Of a DNA stretch of 48,213 nucleotides, positions 8,000-16,562 are shown one piece after another (position 1 is the first letter of the stretch; every line of letters begins with the position of its first letter). The DNA lies in assembly GCA_021845925.1 (NCBI GenBank), contig JAJZUW010000014.1, positions 1 to 48,213 on the forward strand. Direction: 5' to 3'. The notes beneath the pieces were generated by a model, which was not told the origin of the DNA, made no database searches, and was given only the letters and a program-made list of their open reading frames with translations. The translations under genes and the position numbers were made by a program. Source of the stretch: Pseudomonadota bacterium. Lineage in GTDB: Bacteria > Pseudomonadota > Gammaproteobacteria > Burkholderiales > Sulfuriferulaceae.

Positions 8000-9517
8000 A
8001 TGGCCACCGAAGTTGAACTGAAGCTCTATTGTCCTCCGGATGACCTGTCGCGTGTTGCCAGCCATGCGCTGATCAGTGGAGCAGTGGAAACCGGCTCTGC
8101 CGGGCAGCTTGCCAACACCTATTTCGATACGCCGGATCTGTCGTTGTATCACGCCAGAACCGCCGTGCGGGTGCGAACAACAAGCGAGGGTCAATGGCAG
8201 ACGGTCAAGTGCGCAGGCCAATCGTTTGCCGGTTTGTCTGCGCGTCCCGAGTGGGAAACGCCATTTACCGGCAAGTTTGATTTCAGCGCTGTTGATGTGG
8301 CGTCTGTCAGACAGTTGTTGCAATCCCGGCAGGCAGAACTGGTGCCGGTGTTTGCCACCATGTTTCAGCGGCGCACCTGGCGGGTTGCGGTGTCGGATTC
8401 GGTCACAATCCTGGTCATGATGGATCAGGGGAACATCACATCTGGCGAGCAGTCCTGGCCGATTTCGGAGGTAGAGCTGGAACTGGCGCAAGGCAAGCCG
8501 GAAGATTTGCTGGCGTTCGCCATTGCGCTGGCCGAAGACCTGCCGTTGATCCCTCTGGATATCAGCAAGGCGCAGCGCGGATATCAGCTGTTTCAGAAGC
8601 AGCAGCCCGAGCCTCAGAAAGCAGCTCCAAGTCCACTCAGTGGGAAGATGGCTGCGTCGGCAGCCTTTGATGCCCTGGCGAGCCAGAGTCTGCTCGTGTG
8701 GCAGGCCAATCAGATTGGCATCCTGACCGGACAGAATGCGGAATTCATTCACCAGTTTCGTGTTGCACTGCGCCGGTTGAGCAGCCTGCTGAAACTGTGG
8801 GAGCCAGCCTTGCCGGATTCTTATGTTGTGCGCTGGTCAGGTCAGATCAAGGCGCTGCTGGGCATGACGGATGGCATCCGGGATCTCGAAGTCATGCGAA
8901 CCTGCATTCTGGCGCCGATCACCGGATCCGGCAGCCCCGAAATCGCGACCGGGGTACGCCTGGTCGAGCAGGTGCTTAACAACGAAATGCAGGCGGCAAT
9001 GTTGAAGTTGCACGGCCTGCGACATGGCAGCCCGCTACTGTGTTTTGCACAGGATCTGCGGAATCTGGACAGAAGTGGCTTTCCGGACAATCTGTCTGCA
9101 TTTGCAGAAAAACAGCTTTCCCGCCTGCATCACAACACAGCCCTGCGATTGACCAGAACCCTGCGCGCACCCACGCCGGAAAATGCGCACCGGCTACGGA
9201 TTGGCCTCAAGCATTTGCGTTACGCATGTGAATTTCTGGCGCCATTGTTCCGCCGCTCCGCCATGGAAAAATACATCGGCGAACTGGCCACGTTGCAGGA
9301 TACCATGGGCTTCTACCATGATTTTCATGTGGCGCTGGCCAGACTGGCGCAATGGGAACATCAGTATGCGATATCTGGCAGCGTGCGCGAGGCAGTATTG
9401 ACACGGCATGGCCACCATGCTCAAAAAGCGCTTACCAAAGGGCTGTCGCTGGCCGAAACGCTGATAAAACGCCACCGGCCCTGGCGCGATGCACATGATG
9501 CCGGCAACCGGCACTGA
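8000..9517 (+). CDS. ygiF: CYTH-CHAD protein, probable inorganic triphosphatase (YgiF-like)
   Basis: The protein has 505 residues with an N-terminal CYTH domain (about 1-200) and a C-terminal CHAD domain (about 215-490). The CYTH signature ExExK is seen as EVELK at residues 4-8, followed by YFDTPDLSLYHARTAVRVR, the tunnel strands rich in Arg and Glu. Family members with this architecture hydrolyse inorganic triphosphate with Mg2+. CHAD helices rich in His and Arg (HQFRVALRRLSSLLKLW, RLRIGLKHLRYACEF) bind polyphosphate. It is expected to be cytoplasmic and linked to polyphosphate metabolism. Start ATG 8000 fits the domain boundary exactly. The gene is divergent from mazEF and convergent with sqr, with a hairpin between. 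Confidence 0.88.
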   Translation: MATEVELKLYCPPDDLSRVASHALISGAVETGSAGQLANTYFDTPDLSLYHARTAVRVRTTSEGQWQTVKCAGQSFAGLSARPEWETPFTGKFDFSAVDVASVRQLLQSRQAELVPVFATMFQRRTWRVAVSDSVTILVMMDQGNITSGEQSWPISEVELELAQGKPEDLLAFAIALAEDLPLIPLDISKAQRGYQLFQKQQPEPQKAAPSPLSGKMAASAAFDALASQSLLVWQANQIGILTGQNAEFIHQFRVALRRLSSLLKLWEPALPDSYVVRWSGQIKALLGMTDGIRDLEVMRTCILAPITGSGSPEIATGVRLVEQVLNNEMQAAMLKLHGLRHGSPLLCFAQDLRNLDRSGFPDNLSAFAEKQLSRLHHNTALRLTRTLRAPTPENAHRLRIGLKHLRYACEFLAPLFRRSAMEKYIGELATLQDTMGFYHDFHVALARLAQWEHQYAISGSVREAVLTRHGHHAQKALTKGLSLAETLIKRHRPWRDAHDAGNRH

Positions 9518-9531
9518 GCCGTGAGGGGTAC

Positions 9532-9574
9532 AAAAAAAGAACGCCCGATGGCTGGCGCGTAGCCGGCGGGCGTT
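9532..9574 (-). terminator. Intrinsic terminator of sqr
   Basis: On the minus strand a stem formed by 9567-9574 and 9540-9547 (AACGCCCG with CGGGCGTT, inner GGCT/AGCC extension) is followed by a run of seven T (9532-9538). It lies about 30 bases after the sqr stop. Confidence 0.8.
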
Positions 9575-9602
9575 TGGAGAAACCAGCAGGGCTCGTGCGG
9601 TA

Positions 9603-10871
9603 TTATTTCAACCGCTTGATTCCCATCACATTCAGAACAAATTTTTCGTAGACCGGGTCTGTCTCGCCTTTTTTCATCTTGCGGATGAAATATTTCTCGA
9701 AGGCCACCTTGGCCAGGTGAACCCATTTGCCTTCCTTGAACCAGTTGGTGTTGCGTGGCGGAATCTGCGGCAGGGCGACAAATGCGGCGCCGGTGTCACC
9801 AAAGTCGGCAAGGCAGATGGCGTTCCAGGTCGGCTTTTCCTTCGGCTCATGGCCATCAAGCAGGGCACGGATATTCAGTGCGGCCGCCGTGACCATGGAT
9901 TCGATCATGTAGCCGGTTTTGGGTGTGCCGGTCGGCACCGGTGTCGGTTCAACCGGCGGGATGGCAACACAGACGCCGACTGAAAAGATATTCTGGAATT
10001 TTGGATTGCGCTGATAGGGATCGATGACAATGAAACCGCGCGGATTGGTGAGTCCTTCAATGCCAAACACCGCATCAATGCCTTTGAAAGCTGGTAACAT
10101 CATCGAATAGTTGAATGGCAGTTCGTGTTCCTTCCTGACGCTGCCATCGTCGTTGTGTTCGGCAACAAACATCTTGCCGGCATCCACTTTGGTGACTTTG
10201 GCATTGCAGATCCATTTGATGTGCCGGTCGCGCATGATGGATTCCATCAACCCGCGCGAATCACCCACGCCGCCCAGGCCAAGATGACCAATGTAGGGCT
10301 CGGAAGTCACGAAGGTCATCGGAACCTTGTCACGAATTTTGCGACGCCGCAGATCGGTGTCCATAATCATGGCGTATTCGTAGGCAGGACCAAAGCACGA
10401 TGCCCCCTGTACGGCACCCACCACGACAGGGCCTGGCTGCTCGCAGAACGTCTCCCAGGCGCTGGCCGATTGTTCAGCATGATCAATATGGCAGACCGAC
10501 TGTGTATTGCCGTCCGGGCCGAGGCCGGGAATTTCATCAAATGCCAGTTTGGGTCCGGTTGCAATAACCAGGTAGTCGTACTCGACACTTTCGCCATTCA
10601 CCAGTTCGATGCGATTCTGATCCGGATGCAGCCGTTTCGCGCCTTGGCTGATGAAATGGATTCCCCGCTTTTCAAGGTAAGGCGCGATGGGAAAGGTAAT
10701 TTCGTCACGTTCGCGCCATTTGACCGCAGCCCATGGATTGGACGGCGTGAACTGGAAATAGTCGGTGTTGGAAATGACGGTGATTTTGTCTTCTTTGCGA
10801 GCAGCTTCCTTCATTTCGTAGGCCATCGGCAATCCGCCGATACCTGCGCCTAGAATGACAATGTGGGCCAT
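9603..10871 (-). CDS. sqr: Sulfide:quinone oxidoreductase
   Basis: This FAD enzyme oxidises sulfide to sulfane sulfur or polysulfide and reduces membrane quinone. Its 422 residues start with the dinucleotide-binding motif VILGAGIGGLPMAYEM. Three redox cysteines of the Acidithiobacillus ferrooxidans type are present: Cys127 (TQSVCHIDHAE), Cys159 (GASCFGPAYEYAM) and Cys353 (TWNAICLADFGD). The stretches EPYIGHLGLGGVGDS, PVPTGTPKTGYMIESMV and WVHLAKVAFEKYFIRKMK also match that enzyme closely from memory. It is a peripheral inner-membrane protein held by the amphipathic C-terminus. Start ATG 10871 has aaagga about eight bases upstream. A sigma-54 promoter at 10929-10944 and palindromes further upstream suggest activation by the divergent FisR-like protein. 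It differs from flavocytochrome c, which lacks this cysteine set. Confidence 0.93.
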   Translation of the reverse strand: MAHIVILGAGIGGLPMAYEMKEAARKEDKITVISNTDYFQFTPSNPWAAVKWRERDEITFPIAPYLEKRGIHFISQGAKRLHPDQNRIELVNGESVEYDYLVIATGPKLAFDEIPGLGPDGNTQSVCHIDHAEQSASAWETFCEQPGPVVVGAVQGASCFGPAYEYAMIMDTDLRRRKIRDKVPMTFVTSEPYIGHLGLGGVGDSRGLMESIMRDRHIKWICNAKVTKVDAGKMFVAEHNDDGSVRKEHELPFNYSMMLPAFKGIDAVFGIEGLTNPRGFIVIDPYQRNPKFQNIFSVGVCVAIPPVEPTPVPTGTPKTGYMIESMVTAAALNIRALLDGHEPKEKPTWNAICLADFGDTGAAFVALPQIPPRNTNWFKEGKWVHLAKVAFEKYFIRKMKKGETDPVYEKFVLNVMGIKRLK

Positions 10872-10928
10872 GTACAGTTTCCTTTCAGGGTTACTCGTTG
10901 TTGGATCCCGGCCGGTAGCCTGTTCTAT

Positions 10929-10944
10929 AGCACATGGCGTGCCA
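10929..10944 (-). promoter_or_regulatory. Sigma-54 promoter of sqr (-24/-12)
   Basis: On the minus strand the sequence is TGGCACG-CCAT-GTGCT against the consensus TGGCACG-N4-TTGCW, one mismatch. The invariant GG (10943-10942) and GC (10931-10930) are exactly ten bases apart. Transcription would start near 10918, leaving a leader of about 47 bases before the sqr ATG. An AT-rich stretch at 10951-10985, suitable for bending, lies between this promoter and the operators. Confidence 0.75.
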
Positions 10945-11004
10945 TGTTTATATTCTATTGTTTTTTAATTGAAATTTATTTTCTGTCGGCTGATTTAGCC
11001 AAAC

Positions 11005-11014
11005 TGTCATGACA
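11005..11014. promoter_or_regulatory. Palindromic operator 1 (TGTCATGACA), probable activator site
   Basis: This perfect 10-base palindrome is centred about 91 bases upstream of the predicted sqr start point. The same core recurs with its centre 44 bases away, about four helical turns. That distance is normal for enhancer sites of sigma-54 activators. Confidence 0.65.
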
Positions 11015-11046
11015 AAATGGCGCAGATCACCTAAGATGTGACAGGT

Positions 11047-11060
11047 ATTGTCATGACAAT
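11047..11060. promoter_or_regulatory. Palindromic operator 2 (ATTGTCATGACAAT)
   Basis: This perfect 14-base palindrome shares its core with operator 1. It covers the ATG at 11053 of the FisR-like gene, so binding could both activate sqr (about 135 bases upstream of its start point) and block the regulator's own expression. Confidence 0.65.
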
Positions 11061-12432
11061 TTGGCATGGGGGTGTTGTGCAGGACGATCTGAATCCGGAA
11101 GTGGTGTCCCTGGTCGAGGCGCAAACCGTGCCTTTTGTGCTGATTGACCGTTCCTACCGCATTGTCAGTGCCAATCAGTCGTATTGCGAAAGTTTCGGTG
11201 TGACCCGGGAGCAGATCATCGGCAAAACCTGCCATGAAGTGTCTCACCGGTCTTCGGTTCCCTGTCATCAGAATGGCGAGGATTGTCCGCACCAGGCCGT
11301 GTTTGGCACTGGCAAGCCGCACGAGGTCATTCACACCCATTTCGATCAGTTGCACCGGCCCGAATACGCCCGGATTCGTGGCGTTCCGGTGCATGGCAGG
11401 CACGAGGTTCGCTATCTGGGCGAGGCGGTAATGCATGTTACCGATCCGGATGGCATCAGCTGTGACGACATGCGCATGGTTGGCAGTTCCCCGGCGTTTC
11501 TGCATTGTGTCGAAATGCTGGCGCGTGCCGGAGAATCCGAAGCATCGGTTTTGCTGATGGGTGAAAGTGGCGTAGGCAAGGAACTGGCAGCCCAGTACCT
11601 GCACAAGCGTTCCGGCCGGCGCGACAAGCCTTTTCTGGCCATCAACTGTGCGGCCATTCCGGAAAACATGTTTGAAGACGAGCTGTTTGGTCACGAGCGC
11701 GGTGCATTTACCGGCAGCATCGGGCGCAAGCAGGGGTTGTTCGAGCTGGCGGATGGCGGCACGCTGTTTCTCGATGAGGTTGGCGAAATTCCGCTGACCA
11801 TGCAGGCCAAACTGCTGCGCATTCTGGAAAGTGGCGAATTCCGCCGGCTTGGCGGCACCGAAGTGCTGCGTTCGGATGTGCGCATCGTGGCAGCCACCAA
11901 TCGTGACCTGCTGGCTCTGGCTGAAGCCGGGCGGTACCGGCTCGATCTGTATTACCGCATTGCCGGCATCGATGTGCATTTGCCGGCCCTGCGCGAGCGC
12001 CGAACTGATATTCCGGCCCTGGCCGATTTCATGCTGCGCAGGATGGCCGGATCTGGCGGAAAACGTTGCAAGCTCAGCGAAGCGGCCATCAACAAGTTGC
12101 TGGATTACGCGTTTCCGGGCAATGTCAGGGAATTGCGCAACATTCTGGCCAAGGCGGCGGCCATTTGCCGGAGTCATGTGATCGGTGCGGAATGCATCAT
12201 GCTGGCCAATCCGTCCGCAGGCCAGTCCCTGGTCCGTCCGGAACGCATGTCTGCCAGTGTGCCGGCCGAGCCAGACACGCCAGTCTCGCAAAGTTCAATT
12301 GCCGAAATGGAAGCCGGCTATATTGCGCAGATGCTGCAGGCCAATAACGGCCACAGGCGCAATGTTGCTGATATACTCGGCATCAGCGAACGGACGCTGT
12401 ATCGCAAACTCAAACGTTACGGTCTGGTCTGA
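11053..12432 (+). CDS. fisR: FisR-like sigma-54-dependent activator (PAS-like sensor, AAA+, Fis HTH)
   Basis: This enhancer-binding protein has a PAS-like N-terminal sensor, an AAA+ domain and a Fis-type helix-turn-helix ([24 protein letters not shown] at the C-terminus). The AAA+ domain carries Walker A GESGVGKE, the sigma-54 contact loop GAFTGS and Walker [11 protein letters not shown]. The sensor has Cys-x10-Cys-x6-Cys (KTCHEVS...[10 protein letters not shown]), the spacing of Cys53/64/71 of Cupriavidus pinatubonensis FisR, which reacts with sulfane sulfur to turn on sulfide-oxidation genes. It is divergent from sqr with shared operators. The start is uncertain: ATG 11053 lies inside operator 2, while GTG 11077, preceded by ggggg, would place the cysteines at 52, 63 and 70, almost the FisR numbering. 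An upstream GTG at 11038 is also in frame. Confidence 0.85.
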   Translation: MTIWHGGVVQDDLNPEVVSLVEAQTVPFVLIDRSYRIVSANQSYCESFGVTREQIIGKTCHEVSHRSSVPCHQNGEDCPHQAVFGTGKPHEVIHTHFDQLHRPEYARIRGVPVHGRHEVRYLGEAVMHVTDPDGISCDDMRMVGSSPAFLHCVEMLARAGESEASVLLMGESGVGKELAAQYLHKRSGRRDKPFLAINCAAIPENMFEDELFGHERGAFTGSIGRKQGLFELADGGTLFLDEVGEIPLTMQAKLLRILESGEFRRLGGTEVLRSDVRIVAATNRDLLALAEAGRYRLDLYYRIAGIDVHLPALRERRTDIPALADFMLRRMAGSGGKRCKLSEAAINKLLDYAFPGNVRELRNILAKAAAICRSHVIGAECIMLANPSAGQSLVRPERMSASVPAEPDTPVSQSSIAEMEAGYIAQMLQANNGHRRNVADILGISERTLYRKLKRYGLV

Positions 12433-12529
12433 CCATTGTCCAGGTCACAGAAGGCAAGTCGGGATCTGCCCGCTGTCGTCTGCCAACGGCAGGCCTGGTT
12501 CTGGCCTGGAAGTTCCTGAAGGATAGTTA

Positions 12530-13990
12530 GTGAATCATGACGAAAACAGCCGGTCGGGCAGCATGCTGGACCCTGCCGACTGGGAAGAGCTGCGCCAGCA
12601 GGCGCATACCATGCTGGATGACATGCTGGATTACCTGCGCGATGTGCGTAGCCGCCCTGTCTGGCAACCTGCGCCGGAATCTGCCAGACAACAGTTTCAT
12701 GCCGTTTTGCCCCGCACAGGCGACTCACTGAACCAGTTGCATCAGGTTTTCATGCAGGATGTCCTTCCTTACGCGGCGGGCAACGCGCATCCCGGCTTCA
12801 TGGGCTGGGTGCACGGCGCAGGCACCGTGACGGGGATGCTGGCCGAAATGCTGGCGGCAGGGCTGAATGCGAATGTGGGCGGACGCAACCAGATGCCGGT
12901 GGAAGTGGAACGCCAGATCACGCGCTGGATGGCAGAGCTGTTTGGTTTTCCGGCAGATGCTTCGGGTGTGTTTGTCACGGGCACCTCGATGGCCAATCTG
13001 CTGGCCGTCTGGATAGCCCGCGTGCGTTTCATGGGGGTCGATGTCCGTCGCAACGGCGTGGCAACCACCCATCTGGCTCCGGTGGCTTATGCGTCGGCAG
13101 CAACCCATGGCAGCCTGGAACAGGCCTTTGATCTGTCTGGTTTTGGTACCCGCGTTTTGCGCCGCGTGCCGCTCAATGACAACCGGCAGATTGACACCGA
13201 AGCCTTGCGCGTCATGATTGCTGCAGACCGTGCGCGCGGCTTTCATCCATTCATGCTGACCGGCAATGCCGGCACGGTTGATACCGGCGCCATTGATGAC
13301 CTGGCCGAACTGGCCAGGATTGCCCGGGAAGAGGGCATGTGGTTCCATGTGGACGGTGCGCTTGGAGCACCGGCCATGATGCATCCGCAGCTGGCCGAAA
13401 AGCTCGTGGGTATCGGCGAAGCCGACTCGATCGCCTTCGATTTTCACAAGTGGGGACAAGTCCCTTACGATGCAGGATTTATCCTGGTGCGGGACGCTTC
13501 CTTGCATCTGGACACGTTTTCATCGCCTGCTGCCTATCTGCGGCGCGAACAGGACGGCCTGGCCGGTGGTTCGCCATGGCCGTGCGATCTTGGCCCTGAT
13601 CTGTCGCGCGGTTTCCGGGCGCTGAAGACCTGGTTTACCCTGCGCCATCTGGGCATGGACGTGCTGGGCGAGAGCATGGCGCGCAGCTGCCAGGTGGCGC
13701 AGCATCTGGCTGCCCGCGTGACCAGCGAGCCGGAGCTTGAACTGCTGGCGCCGGTTGCGCTCAACATCGTCTGTTTCCGGTATGTGTGCGACGATGCAGA
13801 TCGGGTCAATGCGAAAATTGCCGTGGCGGTGCAGCTGTCTGGCGAAGCCGCACCTTCGACCACGCTGATTGACGGGCAGCTGGCCATCCGGGCGGCGATT
13901 GTCAACCACCGCACGCGCGAGGAAGATGTCGACCGCTTGCTGGCCGCTGTGTTGCGCTGGGGACGGGAGTACAGCGGGAGGACAACATGA
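12530..13990 (+). CDS. PLP-dependent group II decarboxylase (aromatic amino acid decarboxylase fold)
   Basis: The 486-residue fold-type I PLP enzyme is related to DOPA/tryptophan/glutamate decarboxylases. Landmarks are HPGFMGWVHGAGTVTGMLAEML, GVFVTGTSMANLLAVWIAR (phosphate binding), FHVDGALGAPAMM with the cofactor Asp, and DFHKWGQVPYDAGF with the Schiff-base Lys307. Such enzymes normally remove the alpha-carboxyl of an amino acid to give an amine; the substrate cannot be read from sequence. Start GTG 12530 is chosen for aagga at 12519-12523. Its stop overlaps the next gene's start (ATGA), so it is the first gene of a coupled three-gene unit. It follows the FisR-like gene by 97 bases that hold an inverted repeat (caggcc...ggcctg near 12491-12509) but no clear terminator or sigma-54 site. 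Confidence 0.85.
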   Translation: MNHDENSRSGSMLDPADWEELRQQAHTMLDDMLDYLRDVRSRPVWQPAPESARQQFHAVLPRTGDSLNQLHQVFMQDVLPYAAGNAHPGFMGWVHGAGTVTGMLAEMLAAGLNANVGGRNQMPVEVERQITRWMAELFGFPADASGVFVTGTSMANLLAVWIARVRFMGVDVRRNGVATTHLAPVAYASAATHGSLEQAFDLSGFGTRVLRRVPLNDNRQIDTEALRVMIAADRARGFHPFMLTGNAGTVDTGAIDDLAELARIAREEGMWFHVDGALGAPAMMHPQLAEKLVGIGEADSIAFDFHKWGQVPYDAGFILVRDASLHLDTFSSPAAYLRREQDGLAGGSPWPCDLGPDLSRGFRALKTWFTLRHLGMDVLGESMARSCQVAQHLAARVTSEPELELLAPVALNIVCFRYVCDDADRVNAKIAVAVQLSGEAAPSTTLIDGQLAIRAAIVNHRTREEDVDRLLAAVLRWGREYSGRTT

Positions 13991-15192
13991 ATCCGCCGGT
14001 TTCACAAACCACGGCCACTGCCGGTCAGGTGCCGTTTCTGGGGGTGCCGGAACTGCTGCGCATGTCAATGAAAGGCATCGATCTGACCCCGCTGGGCATG
14101 AAACTGATCGAATACGCAAAGGCCACGCCAGGGGCCGCCGAAGCGTTGCTGGATATTGCAGTCATTTTCCAGCTCCGGCAGAATGCCGCGCTTGCCGTCG
14201 GCATGATGCGCGAGGCGTTGGCCCTGCGTCGGGTTTATCATCAGCCAGGATGTGTACCACCGGTGCAGTTGCGCGTGCTGGCGCTGTTCTGTGATGGCGA
14301 CCTGATGGCCAATACTCCGGTGCAGTTTCTGGTGGAAGGCAGCCCGGTGTGCATGGACCTGTGCTATCTGACGGCAGATGACCAGGCGTTGCCTGAATTG
14401 CCGCCACACGACGTTCTGTTTGTTGCCGTGGCCGAATCCGAAGCCAACCGCCCTTTGCTGGCTAAGCTGACCCAATGGCTGGCTGACTGGCCGGTTCCGG
14501 TGCTGAACACTCCGGCGCAGATTGCCAGACTGTCACGCGATGGCGTGTATGACATGTTGCGGGATGTTGATGGTGTGCTGATCCCCGCCGTGCGCCGCTT
14601 TGACCGGACAAGCCTGCTGTCGTGGTATCGCGATGCCAGTCTGGTTTTTCCGGTACTGGTACGTCCTGTGGATTCGCATGCCGGTCATGGTCTGGAAAAA
14701 CTGGATGATGCCAGCCAGCTGGCTGGGTATCTGGCGACGCATGACGCTGCAGAGTTCTTTCTGACCCGGTATGTCGATTACAGTCGGGCGGATGGCCAGT
14801 TCCGCAAATACCGGATTGTGCTCATGCGTGGCGAGCCGCATTTGTGCCATCTGGCGGTTTCGCGCAGCTGGATGGTGCATTACCTGAGTTCGGACATGCT
14901 GGAAAATGCGGCCAACCGAGCCGAAGAAGAAGCAGCCATGCAGAATTTCCGCGAGGGTTTTGCCCGTCGGCATGCACGTGCATTTGAGGCCATTTACCGG
15001 CAAAGCGGACTGGATTATGTCGGTATTGACTGTTCTGAAGCACCCGATGGTCGTTTGCTGGTGTTCGAGATCGACAGCAACATGGTTGTGCATGCCATGG
15101 ACCCGGTCGATATTTTTCCGTACAAACCGGCGCACATGCAGACCGTGTTCACGGCATTCCAGAACATGCTCCGGCATGCCAGCCATGGCTGA
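13987..15192 (+). CDS. ATP-grasp enzyme with an N-terminal helical region
   Basis: The 401-residue protein has a helical, TPR-like N-terminal part (about 1-85), a pre-ATP-grasp Rossmann-like segment (about 90-195) and an ATP-grasp core. Core motifs are VLVRPVDSHAGHGLEKL (ATP lid, about residue 226) and VFEIDSNMVVHAMDP (Mg2+ ligands Glu, Asp and Asn, about 357-370). ATP-grasp enzymes usually join a carboxylate to an amine or thiol through an acyl phosphate, which would fit a partner decarboxylase that makes an amine. That link is inference, and I do not recognise a characterised member. The ATG overlaps the decarboxylase stop (ATGA). Its own stop overlaps the next gene by 8 bases. Confidence 0.75.
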   Translation: MNPPVSQTTATAGQVPFLGVPELLRMSMKGIDLTPLGMKLIEYAKATPGAAEALLDIAVIFQLRQNAALAVGMMREALALRRVYHQPGCVPPVQLRVLALFCDGDLMANTPVQFLVEGSPVCMDLCYLTADDQALPELPPHDVLFVAVAESEANRPLLAKLTQWLADWPVPVLNTPAQIARLSRDGVYDMLRDVDGVLIPAVRRFDRTSLLSWYRDASLVFPVLVRPVDSHAGHGLEKLDDASQLAGYLATHDAAEFFLTRYVDYSRADGQFRKYRIVLMRGEPHLCHLAVSRSWMVHYLSSDMLENAANRAEEEAAMQNFREGFARRHARAFEAIYRQSGLDYVGIDCSEAPDGRLLVFEIDSNMVVHAMDPVDIFPYKPAHMQTVFTAFQNMLRHASHG

Positions 15193-16522
15193 GATTCTGC
15201 CCGCACTGGCCCAGGCGTTGCTGCAGGACGGCGATACGCGCCTGGAACCAGTCGATTCGGGCGGACGCAACCGTTACGGTTGTACGGTTGAACCGGACCC
15301 GGAGCTGTTGCAGCTGGGCTCTTCGACCGCTTCCACGATCAGCGAGGCAGGCTGGCAGGCCGCACTGCACATGCATGGCGACTGGCTTGCCCAGGGCAGC
15401 CGTGTTGTGCTGACGGACAGCGTTCGGCTGATTCACCGCCAGTTGCTTGACCTGCTGCAATGCCCTCCAGACACGCGCCTGTGTCTGACCGCTTCGGGGA
15501 CCGATGCACACCGGTTGCTGGTCCGTTCGGCATGCAATGACCGGATGTTGTGCCTGGTGATGCCGGAAGCAGGCGAAACTGGCAGCGGCGTTGCTCAGGC
15601 GCTGGTCCATCGCGGAGTGGCGCGGATTCACCAGTATCGTCTGCGCGATCAGGATGGCCGGCCGGAATCCACTGAAGCCATGCGAGCTGAAATCGAGCCG
15701 TGGATCAGTGCCGCCGTACGCGATGGCCTGAGAGTCCTGCTGGTGCAGACCGATGTGTCCAAGACCGGGCTGATGGCGCCGCAGCGGGCTTTGGTTGACG
15801 ACTGGCGAGACAGCTTTGGCGATGCCTTGTTGCTGGCCGTGGATGCCTGCCAGCTGCGCATGCCGCCTGGCCGGGTGGCTGTTCGCCTGGCAATGGGCGA
15901 AGCCGTGTTGCTGACGGGTTCCAAGTTCATGTCCGGTCCCAGTTTTTCCGGGGCATTGCTGTTGCCGCCCGGCGCTTGCTGGCAGACTGTGACCGAAGCG
16001 GAACAACGCCCCGGCATGTTGCTGCGCTGGGCGGCCGCCGTGCGCGAGATGCAGGATCTGGCAGCCTTGCCGGAACAGGCCGTCCTGCAGGCCATGCGTG
16101 GATTGACTGGCGTGATTTCCGACAGGCTGGCAACGACACCTTGTCTGCGCAGGTATCCGACCCGGGAGCCCGAAATCCTGGCCGGAGAATCGCCCAAGGT
16201 CTGGCAGCAACTGCCATCGCTGTTTGTGGTGGGGCTGCAGGACGCGCAAGGTCGATTGCTGGATGAGGCGGCCGTGCGCAGCTGTTATCAGCGCATGCAG
16301 TTTCCGCATGCCGCTGCACCTGGCGGCGAGCAGCGGGTGCTGATCGGCCAGCCGGTGTGGTGCGGTCAGGCGCAGGGCAAGCCCGCGCTGGCGGTGCGGC
16401 TGGCGGTCAGTTCGCGCATGCTGGTCGAAGCGGTTACCCAGGATGGTGGGCAGGCCAGCCTGCAGCACCGGATTGCCGGGGCCATGGATAAGCTGGGCTG
16501 GCTGGCTGACCGTTTGGGCTGA
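15185..16522 (+). CDS. PLP-dependent fold-type I enzyme, aminotransferase class V-like, function unknown
   Basis: The 445-residue protein has the PLP-binding elements of class V-type aminotransferases and desulfurases: LCLTASGTDAHRLL (phosphate binding, about 100-113), VDACQLRMPPGRV with the pyridine-N Asp220, and LLTGSKFMSGPSFSGALLLP with the probable Schiff-base Lys247. The sequence after Lys is not that of IscS/NifS, and no mobile-loop cysteine motif of desulfurases was found. The start at ATG 15185 is preferred because it overlaps the upstream stop and begins the domain; a longer open frame to 14906 lies inside the ATP-grasp gene. Third and last gene of the coupled cassette, it converges on the ABC-F gene with only 40 bases between stops. 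Confidence 0.75.
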   Translation: MAEILPALAQALLQDGDTRLEPVDSGGRNRYGCTVEPDPELLQLGSSTASTISEAGWQAALHMHGDWLAQGSRVVLTDSVRLIHRQLLDLLQCPPDTRLCLTASGTDAHRLLVRSACNDRMLCLVMPEAGETGSGVAQALVHRGVARIHQYRLRDQDGRPESTEAMRAEIEPWISAAVRDGLRVLLVQTDVSKTGLMAPQRALVDDWRDSFGDALLLAVDACQLRMPPGRVAVRLAMGEAVLLTGSKFMSGPSFSGALLLPPGACWQTVTEAEQRPGMLLRWAAAVREMQDLAALPEQAVLQAMRGLTGVISDRLATTPCLRRYPTREPEILAGESPKVWQQLPSLFVVGLQDAQGRLLDEAAVRSCYQRMQFPHAAAPGGEQRVLIGQPVWCGQAQGKPALAVRLAVSSRMLVEAVTQDGGQASLQHRIAGAMDKLGWLADRLG

Positions 16523-16562
16523 GGATGTTACAACTGGCCGCAAGCCCCGCCAGCCAGAGCCG

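Noticed and set aside
10948-12291. 447-codon frame antisense to the FisR-like gene
   Set aside because: No recognisable protein; opposite strand shows intact AAA+ and HTH motifs.
12433-12529. Sigma-54 promoter for the decarboxylase cassette
   Set aside because: No GG-N10-GC pair with acceptable flanks was found in the gap, so control by the FisR-like protein is not supported by sequence.
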